Assembly: GCA_963788205.1 (NCBI GenBank)
Contig: CAWBGG010000002.1
Span: forward strand, 1,273,628 to 1,337,627
From: CAVVMA01 sp963788205
GTDB taxonomy: Bacteria; Desulfobacterota; Binatia; Binatales; Binataceae
Direction: 5' to 3'
Length of the DNA: 64,000 nt
Below, in pieces: positions 1 to 10,423 of the stretch; positions within the stretch are counted from its first letter, which is position 1; every line of letters begins with the position of its first letter. The position numbers and the translations under genes were made by a program. The notes below the pieces were generated by a model, which did not search any database, was not told where the DNA came from, and saw only the letters and a list, made by a program, of their open reading frames with translations.

Positions 1-110
1 GCCCTGACGATCATGCTCAAAATGAGCCCATGAACGATGATCGTGCAGAGGGTGGTCGCCACACCGACGAGTAGAGGAATCAGCACAGATATTTGAGTCG
101 AGGGAGCCAT
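1..110 (-). CDS. Partial membrane protein, N-terminus only
   Basis: The first 36 codons of a minus-strand gene that runs off the left edge. It starts at the ATG complementary to 108-110. The visible part is one strongly hydrophobic helix (about residues 8-33, with VLIPLLVGVATTLC) after a short polar start. An AGGAG element lies about 14 bases upstream, rather far. Small ion-channel-family membrane proteins often begin like this, but the fragment is too short to name. It is last in the same-strand run after the efflux genes. Confidence 0.45.
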   Translation of the reverse strand, partial: MAPSTQISVLIPLLVGVATTLCTIIVHGLILSMIVR

Positions 111-137
111 TTTTGTTCTTGATCTCCTGAGCCATCA

Positions 138-269
138 TCAGAAACGCCGCACAGGCGCATAGCCATTGCGCGCCGGTCCGAACCCGACGTAGAAGATGAT
201 GAAGGCGATGCCGACCTTTGCCAACGTCCAGCGCGGGAGACCGGACGCAAAGAATTCGGCCGAACTCAA
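138..269 (-). CDS. Small single-helix membrane protein, TTG start (43 aa)
   Basis: A 43-residue reading frame whose TTG start overlaps the stop codon of the efflux lipoprotein gene (TTGA), suggesting translational coupling. It has one short hydrophobic helix (AKVGIAFIIFYVGFG) followed by a basic tail ending in VRRF. I do not recognise a family. It sits between the outer-membrane efflux gene and another membrane protein gene on the same strand, so it may be an accessory part of the efflux operon. It could also be a chance frame; length and start codon are weak evidence. Confidence 0.3.
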   Translation of the reverse strand: MSSAEFFASGLPRWTLAKVGIAFIIFYVGFGPARNGYAPVRRF

Positions 270-1706
270 CGTGCCGGAGCCCACTGCTGATCGCTGAGTT
301 CCCAACCGCCGCCGAGCGCTTTGTAAAGATTCACCACGGCAAGAGACTGGTCCCTCTCCGTCTGCGCGAGGGTGTCCTCGGCTGGATAGAGCTCCTGCTC
401 TGCCTCCAGCACTTCATAGTACCTCGCGAGGCCGATGTTGTATCGGTCAAGCGACAGGCGGACGGCGACACTCAACGCCGCCACCTGCTTCTCCAAGGCG
501 GCTCGCTTCTCGGCCAGCCTTTGCTGTGCTACCAAGGCATCTGACACTTCGCGGAACGCCTCGATAATCGTCGCCTGGTATTGGGCAACCGTCTCATCCC
601 AGTAGGCCTTTTGCGCCCGATAGGATTCGTACAGCCGGCCGCCCTGGAACAGCGGCCCGGTCACGCTGGCACCGATGCCCCACACGGCGAAGTTGGTCTT
701 GAGGATGTCGCCGATATTTTCACTTTGACCGCCATAGAGAGGCTGAGAGGCCAATCACCGGAAAGAAGTTTGCCACCGCGACTCCGACCTGCGCGTTCGC
801 GCTGATCATGCTCTGCTCTTCTTGCAAAATGTCCGGCCTCCGCCTGAGCAGGACCGTGGTCTGTCCGGCGGGAGCGTTAAGCATCGGATGAATGGGCAAG
901 TCAGCCCGCTCGATGGTCTTCGGCGTGCTTCCGAGCAGGACGCTGATCGCGTCTTCCTGCTGCGCGATCTGAATTTGCAGAGTGGCGATAGTAGCCCGGC
1001 TCGCCTCCAGATTGGCTTCCGCACGTGAGGTGGAGAGTTTTGTATCTGTACCGCCGAGGTACCGCCGCGTGAAGTAAGTCAATGTTTGCGCGTATGTATT
1101 TGAGCTGTCGCGCGCGATCTGCAGTTGGCGATCGAGCTCGACCAGTTCAAAGTAGGCTGCGGCTACGTTGCTGACCAGCGTCAGCATCACGCCGCGACGC
1201 GCATATTCGGCGGCGAGAAGATTCGCGCGCGCAGCTTCGGTGGAACGGCGAATCCGGCCCCAAAGATCGATCTCCCACGCCATGTTGAACAGGCCTGTGA
1301 AGACATCCAGGCTGGTATTAGGGCCGGGGATCGGAGAAAGCTCCTTCTCTCGTAGTGCGTCGCCCTCGTACCCAAGCTGCGGAAAGAATTGCGACGCGGC
1401 AACGCCCACCAGCGCCCGTGATTCCTGGATGCGCACGACGGCGACTCGCAGGTCATAGTTCTGGTGCAGAGCTTCGCCAATCAATGCGACCAGCTTGGGG
1501 TCGCTGAATACCTGCCACCACGGCAGATCGGCAATCGATGCCGCCTCTGTGGGGCCGAGCTGGCTGCGGAAGCTCGGCGGCGCATCGAATTCGGGCCGCT
1601 GATAGTCGGGACCCACTTCAAGGCTCCAGGGCTTCTGCGTTTCGCCCGGCTGTTTCGGAACCGACGAGCAGCAGGCGAGCAGCACCGCGAACAGCGCGAA
1701 CGTCAA
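266..1706 (-). CDS. NodT-type outer-membrane efflux lipoprotein (one frame break)
   Basis: The outer-membrane channel of a tripartite RND efflux pump (TolC/NodT family). The N-terminus is a lipoprotein-type signal (FALFAVLLACCSS). It is followed by the family hallmark PDYQRP and two long helical repeats; the second half carries GPLFQGGRLYESY and an EVSDAL helix. The reading frame breaks near 735-750, between GLSAS and YGGQSEN, and one extra base restores a product of about 480 residues, normal for the family. No ATG opens the frame: a TTG at 1706 is the simplest start, and an ATT at about 1721 has a better-placed AGGGAG. It lies directly downstream of the pump gene in one operon. Confidence 0.85.
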
Positions 1707-1733
1707 TCTGCGGAGCGTAATGGGGTTGACTCC

Positions 1734-4700
1734 CTATCCGGCTTTGCGCGCCGGCTCGCTGCTCGGCGCCGGCGCCGGCTTCGTTGCGACTTCGGGAGAT
1801 CCGCTCCGGCGCCCGCCGGCAAGCCGCTCGACGAGCACGAACAGCGCCGGCACCAGCAGGATCGCGAAGGCGCTCGAGAACATCATGCCGACGATCGTGA
1901 CGGTGCCGATGAGACGCCGGGCCGCCGCACCGGCGCCGATCGCGGTCCACAGCGGCAGCAATCCGATGATGAATGCAAACGAGGTCATCAGGATCGGCCG
2001 CAGGCGCAAGCGTGCGCCGTTGAGCGCTGCGTCGATCAGCGCTTCGCCCTTTTCGAGCTCGGCGCGCGCAAATTCAACGATCAGGATCGCATTCTTGGCC
2101 GAAAGACCGATCAGCATGATCAATCCGATTTGCGCATACACGTCGTTGTCGAGTCTCCGCGCCCACAGCCCGAAAAACGCGCCGCACACCGCAACCGGAG
2201 TGCTCAGGAGCACGCTGAACGGCAGTGACCAACTCTCGTACAACGCCGCCAGAATCAGGAACACGAACATCAGCGAGAGCGCGAACACTCCCGCCGCGCC
2301 ACCCGCCACCGATTGCTGGTAGCTCATTCCGTTCCACGCGATTCCCATGTCGCGCGGCAGCACCTGCTTGGCTACTTCGGTTATCGCTCTCATCGCGTCA
2401 CCGGCGCTGTGCCCGGGCGCCGGCACGCCAAAGACCTCAATGCTGCGATACTCGTTGAAGCGGGTCGTGAACTGCGGGCCCGAGGCTTTCGTCATGTCGA
2501 CCAGCGTTGAGAGCGGCACCATGACGCCCGTTCGATTACGGACATAGAATTGGCCCACATCCCGCGGCGTCAGTCGGTAGTTCGGCTCGGCTTCGATGAA
2601 GACCTTCCACACTCTGCCGAAGCGGTTGAACTGGTTCACGTACAGACCGCCCAGCAAGGTCTGGAGAGCACTGTAAACATCCTTGGTGGAGAGGCCGAGC
2701 TTGAAGACCTTTTCCCTGTCCAGACCCGCAAACAGCTGCGGGGTAGCGGGATTGAAAAGCACGTTCATCCTGCCGAGCTCGGGTCTCTTTTTGGCGGCGG
2801 CAAGAAATTTGAGCGTATTGTCCCAAAGATAATCGACCGACTGACCGGCTCTGTCCTGGACCATCAGGTCAATGCCCCCCGCCTGGCCGATGCCGGGGAT
2901 AGCGGGCGGCGGGAACGCAAACGCACGCGCTTCAGGCAGCGTGGCGAGTTTGCGGTTCACGGATTCCACGATCGCTTGCGAAAAGAGCTGACGCTTTTTC
3001 CGCTGCTCATAGGGTATGAGCTGGCAGAAATAGACACCGGAATTCGTGCTGCTGACCTGCGACAGAAGGCTGTAGCCTGCAATTCCGCTGAAATAGCGAA
3101 CTCCGGGCTCGTGGCTCAGGATCCCGTCGATCGCTCTCATCGTCGCGGCCGTGCGCTGGAGCGATGCCGCCTCTGGCAGTTGCACATTCATGATGAAGTA
3201 GCCTTGATCCTCGTCCGGGAGGAAAGAACTCGGGACGATTCTGCCCAATCCTCCCGCGAGCACCGCAAATCCAATCAACAACAGGATTGCGAGCGCAAGC
3301 TTGCGCATGAGCATGCCGCAGGCTCGGACGTAGCCGTTGGTGATGCGCAAAAACCCCCGGTTGAACCAGGCGAAGAACCGCCGCAGCGGCCCGCTTGCGG
3401 TCTGGCCGCCTTTGGGCTTGAGCAACATCGCACCCAGAGCGGGGCTGAGCGTGAGTGCATTGAAGGCGGAGACGATGACGGAGAATGCGATGGTCAGGGC
3501 AAATTGGCGGTAAAGAGAGCCGGTGATTCCCACCAAAAAGCCGGCGGGAATAAAGACCGCCGACAGAACGAGCGCTATACCGACCAGCGCGCCGCCAACT
3601 TCGTCCATCGCCTCGATCGCGGCATCGCGCGGCGACCTGCCCTGCTCGATTTTGACTTCGATTGCTTCGACCACAACGATGGCGTCGTCGACCACGAGTC
3701 CCACCGCCAGCACCAGACCCAATAGCGACAGGCTGTTGGTGGTGAAGCCAACCGCGGGAAAGAACATGAATGCGCCGATCAGCGAGACCGGAACCGTAAC
3801 CAGCGGGATCAGCGTGGCTCGCCAGCTCTGGAGGAAGATGAATACGACAAGTGCGACCAGGCCGATCGCTTCCAGCAAGGTCTTGGCGATTTCCTTCGCG
3901 CCCTCGATAATCGGAACTGTGGTGTCGAGGACCAGCGTCTGTTCCATATCGGACGGAAAGTGCTGCGCGAGCTCCGCCATTTTCTTCTTGGCTTTGTTGG
4001 CTGCTTCGAGCGCGTTGGAACCCGGATTCTGGTAGAGCAGGACCACCGCCGATGGCACCCCGTTGGTGGTCGCCTGCTGTGTATAACTCTGGGCGCCAAG
4101 TTCGATCCTGGCGACGTTCCTTGAGCCGCACCATCGAGCCGTCGGGATTGGCGCGTAGAATGATGTCGCCGAATTCTTCCGCGCTCAGCAGGCGGCCCTG
4201 CGCGCGCACAGTATAGGTAAATTCCTGCCCCGGCGGCGCGGGTTCATCGCCCAGCCTGCCGGAGGGATTGACCACGTTTTGCGCCGCGATCGCGTTTGCG
4301 ATGTCCTTGACCGTGAGTTGCAGTTTGGCCAGGGTGTCCGGCGCGACCCATACCCGCATCGCGTAATTGGCCGCGCCGAAGATCCGTACCTGCCCTATTC
4401 CAGGAATGCGCGCCAGTTCATCCTCAATGTTGATAGCGACATAGTTCGATAGAAACGTCTGGTCCCAGGTCCGCTTCGGCGACCGGACCGTGAAAACCAG
4501 CAACGGGATCCCAACGGTCTGTTGCGTGGTAAGGCCGTATGCGTTCACGTCGCTGGGCAGGCTGGAAGTTGCCTGCGCCAGGCGGTTCTGGACCTGCACC
4601 TGATCGAGATCCACGTCGGTGCCGACTTCAAAGCTGACCTGCAGCGTCATGGTGCCGTCGGAACCATTGATCGACTGCATGTAGATCATGTTCTTGGCGC

Positions 4701-4911
4701 CGTTGACCTGCTCCTCGATCGGAGTCGCTACCGACTGTTCGACCGTAAGCGCGTCGGCGCCGGTGTATACTGCCGAGGTCTGAATCTTGGGAGGGACAAT
4801 CTCCGGGAATTGCGCCACCGGGAGCCGCAGGATCATGACGGCGCCGGCGAGCACGAAAACTATCGCGACCACCATCGCGACAATAGGCCGATGGATGAAA
4901 AATCTAGACAC
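1734..4911 (-). CDS. RND efflux permease, HAE1 family (one frame break)
   Basis: Inner-membrane proton-driven multidrug exporter of the AcrB/HAE1 type. The start MSRFFIHRPIVAMVV, PVAQFPEIVPP, the VEQSVATPIEEQVNG porter segment and later TM segments such as GLVLAVGLVVDDAIVVVE are diagnostic; the last contains the proton-relay aspartates. The frame breaks near 4116-4122 after residue 265 (SMVRLKE). Removing one base joins it to VARIELGAQSYTQQA and gives about 1058 residues, the usual AcrB length. Its start overlaps the end of the membrane-fusion gene by 8 bases. Substrate cannot be told from sequence. Confidence 0.93.
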
Positions 4912-6119
4912 GAGGCCGGCGTTCTCTCAATTGAGGCGCAGCGTTGGAGGATTGCCCGCCGTGATCCGGCGAGGCCGGCGAAGGAGACGATGAATCTGCC
5001 GGCTCAGGCTGCGGAATCACTTCGATTCCGTCTTTGACCTCCTGCAAACCCTCGGTGACCACGCGCTCGCCGGCGCTCAGGCCGTCGTCAATTATCCATA
5101 GGCTGCCCACCCGATCACCGGGTGTCACATTCTTCATCGTCACGATATTGTCGGAACCCACCACTGCCACTTGATACTGGCCCTGGGTTTCCGCCACCGC
5201 GCGCTGCGGTACCAGCAGCGCGTTATGCCGAATGTCGGCCGCCGCGCGGACCTTGGCATACTGACCCGGACGCAGGATTGCCTCGGGATTGGGGAACAGC
5301 CCCTGCACCTCGATGGTGCCGGTCTGGATGTCGATCTGGCGGTTCACCCGATAATAATGGCCCGGATATTTGTAAACGGTTCCGTCGCCAAGAATCAGCT
5401 CCAGATCCGGCTCGTCCTTCGACCGGCCTTTGGCCTGATGTTCCTTGATGCGATCGGCGTGACGCAGGTACTCCTGCTCGCTGATCGGAAAGTCGACCTT
5501 AATCGGATCAACCTGCGACACCGTGGTCAGAAGCGTCGAAGGCGTAACCAAATCGCCGACCTGGACCGGGGCAATCCCGGCAATCCCGTCGATTGGCGAC
5601 ATGACTTGAGTCCATCCGAGGTTGAGCTTTGCGGTCTCGAGGTCGGCTTGCGCCGAGTTCAACCTCTGCCTGACTAGCGCGCGTGGCCTGCTCGGTGTCA
5701 TCCAACTCCTGGCGGCTCACCGCGCCTTCGGCAGCCAAGGGTTTGAAACGGCCCAAGTCGAGCTTGTTCTTTTGGAGATTTGCCAGTTGTTGGGCCAGTG
5801 CTCCTTGCGCCTGGTCGAGCGCCGCCTGGTAATCGCGGGGGTCGATCTGAAACAGGAGCTGCCCGGCCTTGACGGCGCGGCCGTCTTCATAATTTTGCTT
5901 CAGCAGGTAGCCTTGCACTCGCGCGCGGATTTGCGCGTCGACAAAGCCCACAGTTGTACCGACCCACTCTGAGTAAATGGGCACATCTTTTTTGATCACC
6001 TCGGCCACGAGGACAGTCGGTGTCGGCGCCACCGGGGCAGGCTTGTGGCAGCCTGCATTCCACAGCATCGAGGCCATAGCCCCGGTCGCGATATAGACGA
6101 GCCGTCTCTTCACCGGCAT
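4904..6119 (-). CDS. RND efflux membrane fusion protein (one frame break)
   Basis: Periplasmic adaptor (HlyD/AcrA family) linking the pump to the outer-membrane channel. It begins at MPVKRRLVYIATG with a lipoprotein-like signal ending in NAGC. Next come a biotinyl-lipoyl half (VDAQIRARVQGYLLK), an alpha hairpin (about residues 100-170), the second lipoyl half (GWTQVMSPIDGIAG) and beta-barrel and proximal domains (ILRPGQYAKVR). The frame breaks between about 5655 and 5690, inside the hairpin; one extra base explains it. The end overlaps the pump start, so the three pump genes are one operon. Confidence 0.9.
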
Positions 6120-6246
6120 TGGCTCCGGAGGCTGGCGTCCTTCAAAAACTGCCTTCTCACGAAAATCCCGGCCGTCGTGCTCAACCAAACCATGGACACC
6201 AGCGCGAATATCTTGGCTGTCGAAAACTTGCGGTGCAACCTCGTCC

Positions 6247-6930
6247 TCACCACACAAACGGGAATAGCCGGTACCGGACTCTCTGGACATATAGATCGTA
6301 GCCTTGGAGTTCGCGCTTGAGGAGCCGCTCCTCGATCAGGATTCGCAGCGCGAGCATCGCGATCGGAATCACCGAGAGCAGCGCGGCGGCGTTGGATTCC
6401 AGCCACAGCGGCATCCCGATGATCACCAGGAGCCCACCGGCATACATCGGATGACGCACTATCGCGTAGACCCCGGTATCGATCACCTTTTGCTGTCGCT
6501 CCTCCTGATATTTCACTACCGGCGCGGCGAACGCGTTCTCTCTTAGCGAGAGGCCGGCGATCGCCCATCCGGCAACGAACAGGACCAGCCCCAGAAACGA
6601 GACCACCGGTCCCGGCGTGCCCATCAGATGAAATCGGAACACGTCCAGCGGAATGAAAACCGTCAAGCCGAAAAACGAGGCCACGAAAATCGGCGTCAGG
6701 ATCTTGTCAGCGAGCGGCTGTCGCTTTTGTATCGGCAGCTTGAGGCGTTGGTTGAGCAACTCCTCGCGGCCTGGAAACACGCCGAACATCGTTACGGCCC
6801 CCGCGATGAAGACGACGCCGAGGAACACCCATGCACGCCACCACTCCAGAGTCCCGGCCGGCCCGAAAAGCAGCACGCCAAAGATCGCGACCTGCATCAC
6901 GATCGAGCCGATCAATTTGAAGATGAACAT
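6247..6930 (-). CDS. Isoprenylcysteine O-methyltransferase-like membrane protein
   Basis: About 227 residues with several hydrophobic helices and the C-terminal signature of the Ste14/PEMT-like membrane methyltransferases: YAIVRHPMYAGGLL, then a helix and EERLLKRELQGYDLY, ending YRLFPFVW. In this family the RHP-Y and late E/Y residues hold S-adenosylmethionine. The likely start is MFIFKLIGS at 6930; MKAERG at 6957 is also possible. It lies 130 bases upstream of the efflux operon on the same strand, and back to back with the thioredoxin-fold gene at 7103. The methyl acceptor is unknown; bacteria lack prenylated CaaX proteins. Confidence 0.82.
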   Translation of the reverse strand: MFIFKLIGSIVMQVAIFGVLLFGPAGTLEWWRAWVFLGVVFIAGAVTMFGVFPGREELLNQRLKLPIQKRQPLADKILTPIFVASFFGLTVFIPLDVFRFHLMGTPGPVVSFLGLVLFVAGWAIAGLSLRENAFAAPVVKYQEERQQKVIDTGVYAIVRHPMYAGGLLVIIGMPLWLESNAAALLSVIPIAMLALRILIEERLLKRELQGYDLYVQRVRYRLFPFVW

Positions 6931-7102
6931 GTCCGCCCGCCCGCGCTCAGCCTTCATCCTGATATCGCAGCAATCCGCACGCAAAGCGCCCGCAATCGCC
7001 GGGGTCCATGGGACGGCGGGCGCCGGTTCGCAAGCTTCAGAGCCTCGTGCAAGCTTGACAGCCTCGTGATAGACCGGGAGCACAATGCCCGGAGGCGGCG
7101 CG

Positions 7103-7699
7103 ATGGGAAAGGATCTGGAGTTCTTTTTCGACTACGGAAGTCCGTGGAGTTACATGGCCGACTCCCAGCTCGCCGCACTGGCGGCGCGCACAAGCGCTAC
7201 CATCATCTATATTCCGATGCTGCTGGGCGGAGTGTTCAAGGCGACCGGCAATCAATCGCCGGCGAATTCGCCGGTGCCGGCCAAGCTCAAGTACGGCGGG
7301 CTCGACCTGAGGCGCTGGGTCAGGCGCTACGGCGTACCCTTCAAGCTCAATCCGCATTTTCCCGTCAACACGATGAAGATCATGCGCGGCGCGATCGCGG
7401 CGCAGATGCGCGGCCTTTTCCCGCGCTACCATCGCGCGATGTTCGCCGGCATGTGGGAACAGGAACTGAAACTCGACGACGACGCGGTGATCCGTGCGGC
7501 GCTTGATGCGGCGGGACTCGATGGCGCATTGCTCCTGGAGTTGATCGAGCACCAGGAAGTCAAGGACAAGCTCAGGGCGAACACCGATCTTGCGGTGGCG
7601 CGCGGCGTATTCGGCGCTCCGGCGTTTTTTGTCGATGGCGAACTGTATTGGGGCAACGATCGGCTGGATTTCGTCGAGGCCGCGCTGGCCGGCGGTTGA
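7103..7699 (+). CDS. 2-hydroxychromene-2-carboxylate isomerase / DsbA-family protein
   Basis: A kappa-GST/DsbA-fold protein of about 198 residues. It begins DLEFFFDYGSPWSYM, the typical HCCA-isomerase opening with the catalytic-site serine, and has FKLNPHFPVNTMKIMRG in the middle and GVFGAPAFFVDGELYWG near the end. HCCA isomerases act in naphthalene-type aromatic breakdown; related proteins act on glutathione conjugates. The start is the ATG at 7103, preceded by GGAGG with seven bases of spacing. It runs 37 bases ahead of an LLM oxidoreductase, probably co-transcribed. Substrate unknown. Confidence 0.88.
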   Translation: MGKDLEFFFDYGSPWSYMADSQLAALAARTSATIIYIPMLLGGVFKATGNQSPANSPVPAKLKYGGLDLRRWVRRYGVPFKLNPHFPVNTMKIMRGAIAAQMRGLFPRYHRAMFAGMWEQELKLDDDAVIRAALDAAGLDGALLLELIEHQEVKDKLRANTDLAVARGVFGAPAFFVDGELYWGNDRLDFVEAALAGG

Positions 7700-7736
7700 C
7701 CTCACAGCGATCGGCGCGGTCGGAGATACTCGCGCG

Positions 7737-8753
7737 ATGAAATACGGGATGTTTCTGTCGTCCGGTCCGCCGGCGCGCATTACCGAATCGGCCCGCTCGA
7801 TCGAAGCGGCTGGCTTCGATTCCATCTGGCAAGGCGAGTTCGTCAACTCGGCCCTCATCCCGCTGGGGTTGGTGGCTCCTGCCACCAGCCGCATCAAGCT
7901 TGGCGCGGGAATTGTGCTGGCATTCGCGCATAGCCCGGTGATGATCACGTTCGCCGCGCTCGATCTCGACTACCTCAGCGGCGGCCGCTTCATCCTTGGT
8001 CTTGGCGTGGCTCATCCGAACCGCAACAACAACTGGTATGCCGGTCACGACGCGGGCAAGCCGGTGAGCCAGATGCGCGAGTACATCCAGCTCGTTCGCC
8101 TGATCACCGAAAAGTCGCCGATGGGCGGGCCGATCGAATTTCAGGGGACTTACTATCACGTGCGCGCACGCGACTTCACTCCGCGCCGAACCGCACAGCC
8201 GCGCGCGCGATTTCCGGTTTATATAGCCGCCGTGAAACCAAAGATGGTTCAACTCACGGGCGAATTGGCCGATGGCCTGATCGGCAACCCGATGTTTTCG
8301 CCGCGCCACGTGCGCGAGAATGTGCTGCCCGCAGTAGCATCGGGGCTGAAGATCTCCAACCGCGACCGCTCGGGATTCGAGGCCCTGGGCCAGTGCTTTA
8401 CTGTGATCGACGACGACCTCGCAACGGCCTATCGGGTGGCGGCTCGCACCTTCCTGTTTTCGATCTGGGCGCGCATCTACGATGACATCATGACCGCCGA
8501 AGGCTTCGGTCATGTGCTCGAAGAAGTCAGGACGTTGCAGAAGGCCGGCAACCTGCAAGAAGCGATCGAGAAGATCCCTCGCGAGATGATCGACGCATTC
8601 GCCGCCGTCGGCCCAGTCGATCGGGTGCGCGAGCGGATCAAGTCGCGTGAGGGCCTGCTGGATACGGTCATTCTGGCGGTGCCGTCAACGCAGACCACGA
8701 CCGAAGAGCAGGATCACTATCGAGCGAGAATTCTTGAAGCATTCGCGAACTGA
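7737..8753 (+). CDS. LLM-class F420-dependent oxidoreductase
   Basis: A luciferase-like monooxygenase-fold protein of 338 residues. It starts MKYGMFLSSG and carries IKLGAGIVLAFAHSP, YLSGGRFILGLGVAHP and MREYIQLVRLI, the conserved barrel segments of the F420-dependent branch (the MSMEG/mer-like group). These enzymes move hydride between reduced deazaflavin F420 and an organic substrate. It lies between the DsbA-like gene and a GST gene on the same strand, so a detoxification or xenobiotic role is plausible. A second LLM gene occurs at 20425. Confidence 0.88.
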   Translation: MKYGMFLSSGPPARITESARSIEAAGFDSIWQGEFVNSALIPLGLVAPATSRIKLGAGIVLAFAHSPVMITFAALDLDYLSGGRFILGLGVAHPNRNNNWYAGHDAGKPVSQMREYIQLVRLITEKSPMGGPIEFQGTYYHVRARDFTPRRTAQPRARFPVYIAAVKPKMVQLTGELADGLIGNPMFSPRHVRENVLPAVASGLKISNRDRSGFEALGQCFTVIDDDLATAYRVAARTFLFSIWARIYDDIMTAEGFGHVLEEVRTLQKAGNLQEAIEKIPREMIDAFAAVGPVDRVRERIKSREGLLDTVILAVPSTQTTTEEQDHYRARILEAFAN

Positions 8754-8792
8754 AAGGAGAAATAAAGTGCGCGAACCGAAGGGAGAACAAAA

Positions 8793-9482
8793 ATGATTGA
8801 CCTCTACTATTGGCCTACGCCGAACGGACACAAGATCACGATTTTTCTCGAAGAAACGGGGCTGGAATACCGGATCGTTCCGGTCAACATTCGCGAGGGG
8901 GATCAGTTCAAGCCGGAATTCCTGAAGATCAGCCCCAACAACCGGATGCCCGCGATCGTCGATTCCGACGGACCCGGCGGCAAGCCGCTTGCGCTGTTCG
9001 AGTCGGGCGCGATCCTGCTCTATCTGGGCGAGAAGACCGGCCAGCTTCTGCCGTCCGAAATCCGCGCGCGCTATGAAGTTGTACAGTGGCTGATGTTCCA
9101 GATGGCGAACGTCGGTCCGATGTTCGGCCAGCGCGGCCATTTTGTGCGTGCCGCGCCCGAGAAGATTCCGTACGCGATCGAACGATACACCAACGAGTCG
9201 CGGCGCCTGCTCGATGTGATGGACCGGCGCCTTGGCCAGTCCCCATACCTGGCGACAGACTACTCGATCGCCGACATCGCAACCTACCCGTGGGTAGTCG
9301 GCACACGGCGTGAGCCGGAACAGCTCGAGAGCCGGCCCAACTTCAAGCGCTGGCTCGAGGCGATTTCAGAGCGTCCCGCCGTGAAGCGCGGTCTCGCAGT
9401 GATGGCCGACCTGCCGCAGCAGCCGCTCGACGACAAGGCGCGATCGATACTGTACGGCGCCAAGCAGTTCGAGCGCCGCTGA
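8793..9482 (+). CDS. Glutathione S-transferase family protein (YfcG/YghU-like)
   Basis: A 229-residue GST with an N-terminal thioredoxin-like domain (MIDLYYWPTPNGHKITIFLEE; NRMPAIVD with the cis-proline; ALFESGAILLYL) and an all-helical C-terminal domain (SIADIATYPWV). The TPNGHK start and the overall pattern match the nu-class/YfcG disulfide-bond oxidoreductase group, which uses glutathione without a catalytic tyrosine. GGGAG precedes the ATG. It is 40 bases after the LLM gene. Confidence 0.92.
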   Translation: MIDLYYWPTPNGHKITIFLEETGLEYRIVPVNIREGDQFKPEFLKISPNNRMPAIVDSDGPGGKPLALFESGAILLYLGEKTGQLLPSEIRARYEVVQWLMFQMANVGPMFGQRGHFVRAAPEKIPYAIERYTNESRRLLDVMDRRLGQSPYLATDYSIADIATYPWVVGTRREPEQLESRPNFKRWLEAISERPAVKRGLAVMADLPQQPLDDKARSILYGAKQFERR

Positions 9483-9573
9483 TGATCTCTGATCACGGCT
9501 GCGTGCCATCGGCTGTTCAGTTGACTATCGGGCGGTAGAGTGTTTTGAGTCTGAGACCAAAGGAGCTATCCAG

Positions 9574-9966
9574 ATGAACGGCACAGCAAAATACATCCAG
9601 CCCGGCTATACTGCGATCACTCCGTATCTTTACGCGAAGCTCGACTTGATCGACTTCCTCAAGCGCGCATTCGGAGCCGAAGTGACTCATAATCCCACGC
9701 CGGGCGAAGCCGGAAATTTCCACGCCGAGGCCAAAATCGGCGACGCGCACCTGCTGCTCGGCAACGGCTACTTCTCCGATCGGTCGATGTCCGCCGCAGT
9801 TTACCTCTACGTTCCCGATGTCGACGCAACCTACAAGCGCGCGGTAAGCCTAGGCGCGGCTTCGCTCCGGGAGCCGGCCGATCAGACCTGGGGCGATCGG
9901 GTCGCCGGAGTGAAAGACTCGTCGGGCAACACCTGGTGGATAGCGACCTACAAGCCGGCGAGTTGA
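9574..9966 (+). CDS. VOC-superfamily protein, PhnB-like
   Basis: A 130-residue single-domain glyoxalase/bleomycin-resistance-fold protein. The features are the PGYTAITPYLY start, FLKRAFGAEV, HAEAKIGDAHLLLGN, YVPDVDATYKRAVSLGA and a C-terminal DRVAGVKDSSGNTWWIAT, the arrangement of PhnB-like paired beta-alpha-beta3 modules. An AGGAG lies eight bases before the ATG. Substrate and metal use cannot be read; it may be a small-molecule binding or detoxification protein. Confidence 0.88.
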   Translation: MNGTAKYIQPGYTAITPYLYAKLDLIDFLKRAFGAEVTHNPTPGEAGNFHAEAKIGDAHLLLGNGYFSDRSMSAAVYLYVPDVDATYKRAVSLGAASLREPADQTWGDRVAGVKDSSGNTWWIATYKPAS

Positions 9967-10011
9967 TCGCGAAGGCGTGCGTGATTGCCGATTCCTAGTG
10001 GAGGCTTGCCG

Positions 10012-10416
10012 ATGGAACAATCCCGCGGCCCAGCGCTGACCGTCTTCGCGATCCTGTTCGTCGTGCTCGCGATCTCGGATTTCCTGAAACCGCTCCATCT
10101 CGGCGATCCCAGTGCCGGCCTGGTTATTTTCGGTATCAAGACGGCCGGGATAACCAACGCGATCCTCGCACCGCTGTTCGGAATTTTCCTTGTCGTCTAT
10201 GCGGCCGGGATCTGGCGGATGCGCCGATGGGCGCTGCCGCTCGCGTACGCTTATGCGGGATATGTGATCGTGAACATGATCCTTTTCAGCGTGTTCAGCG
10301 CGCGAGGCTCCAACCGGCCCTCAATCGTAATCATTGTCTTGTCTCTCGGCGTCGGAATTGGTGTTCCGGTTGCAACTGCGATTTTGCTTTCGCGCCGCCA
10401 AGCGCAATTGACCTGA
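10012..10416 (+). CDS. Four-helix membrane protein of unknown function
   Basis: About 134 residues with four predicted membrane helices (LTVFAILFVVLAISDF; ILAPLFGIFLVVYAAGIW; LAYAYAGYVIVNMILFSVF; IVIIVLSLGVGIGVPVATAIL). The chosen ATG at 10012 has GGAGG eight bases upstream; an in-frame start at 9985 lacks this. I recognise no family motif. It lies 45 bases after the VOC gene and converges with the permease gene that ends eight bases further on. Confidence 0.7.
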   Translation: MEQSRGPALTVFAILFVVLAISDFLKPLHLGDPSAGLVIFGIKTAGITNAILAPLFGIFLVVYAAGIWRMRRWALPLAYAYAGYVIVNMILFSVFSARGSNRPSIVIIVLSLGVGIGVPVATAILLSRRQAQLT

Positions 10417-10423
10417 AGGCCGA

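Noticed and set aside
266..6119. Frame breaks as programmed ribosomal frameshifts
   Set aside because: They occur in unrelated genes, without slippery heptamers or shared stem-loops, and in families not known for recoding.
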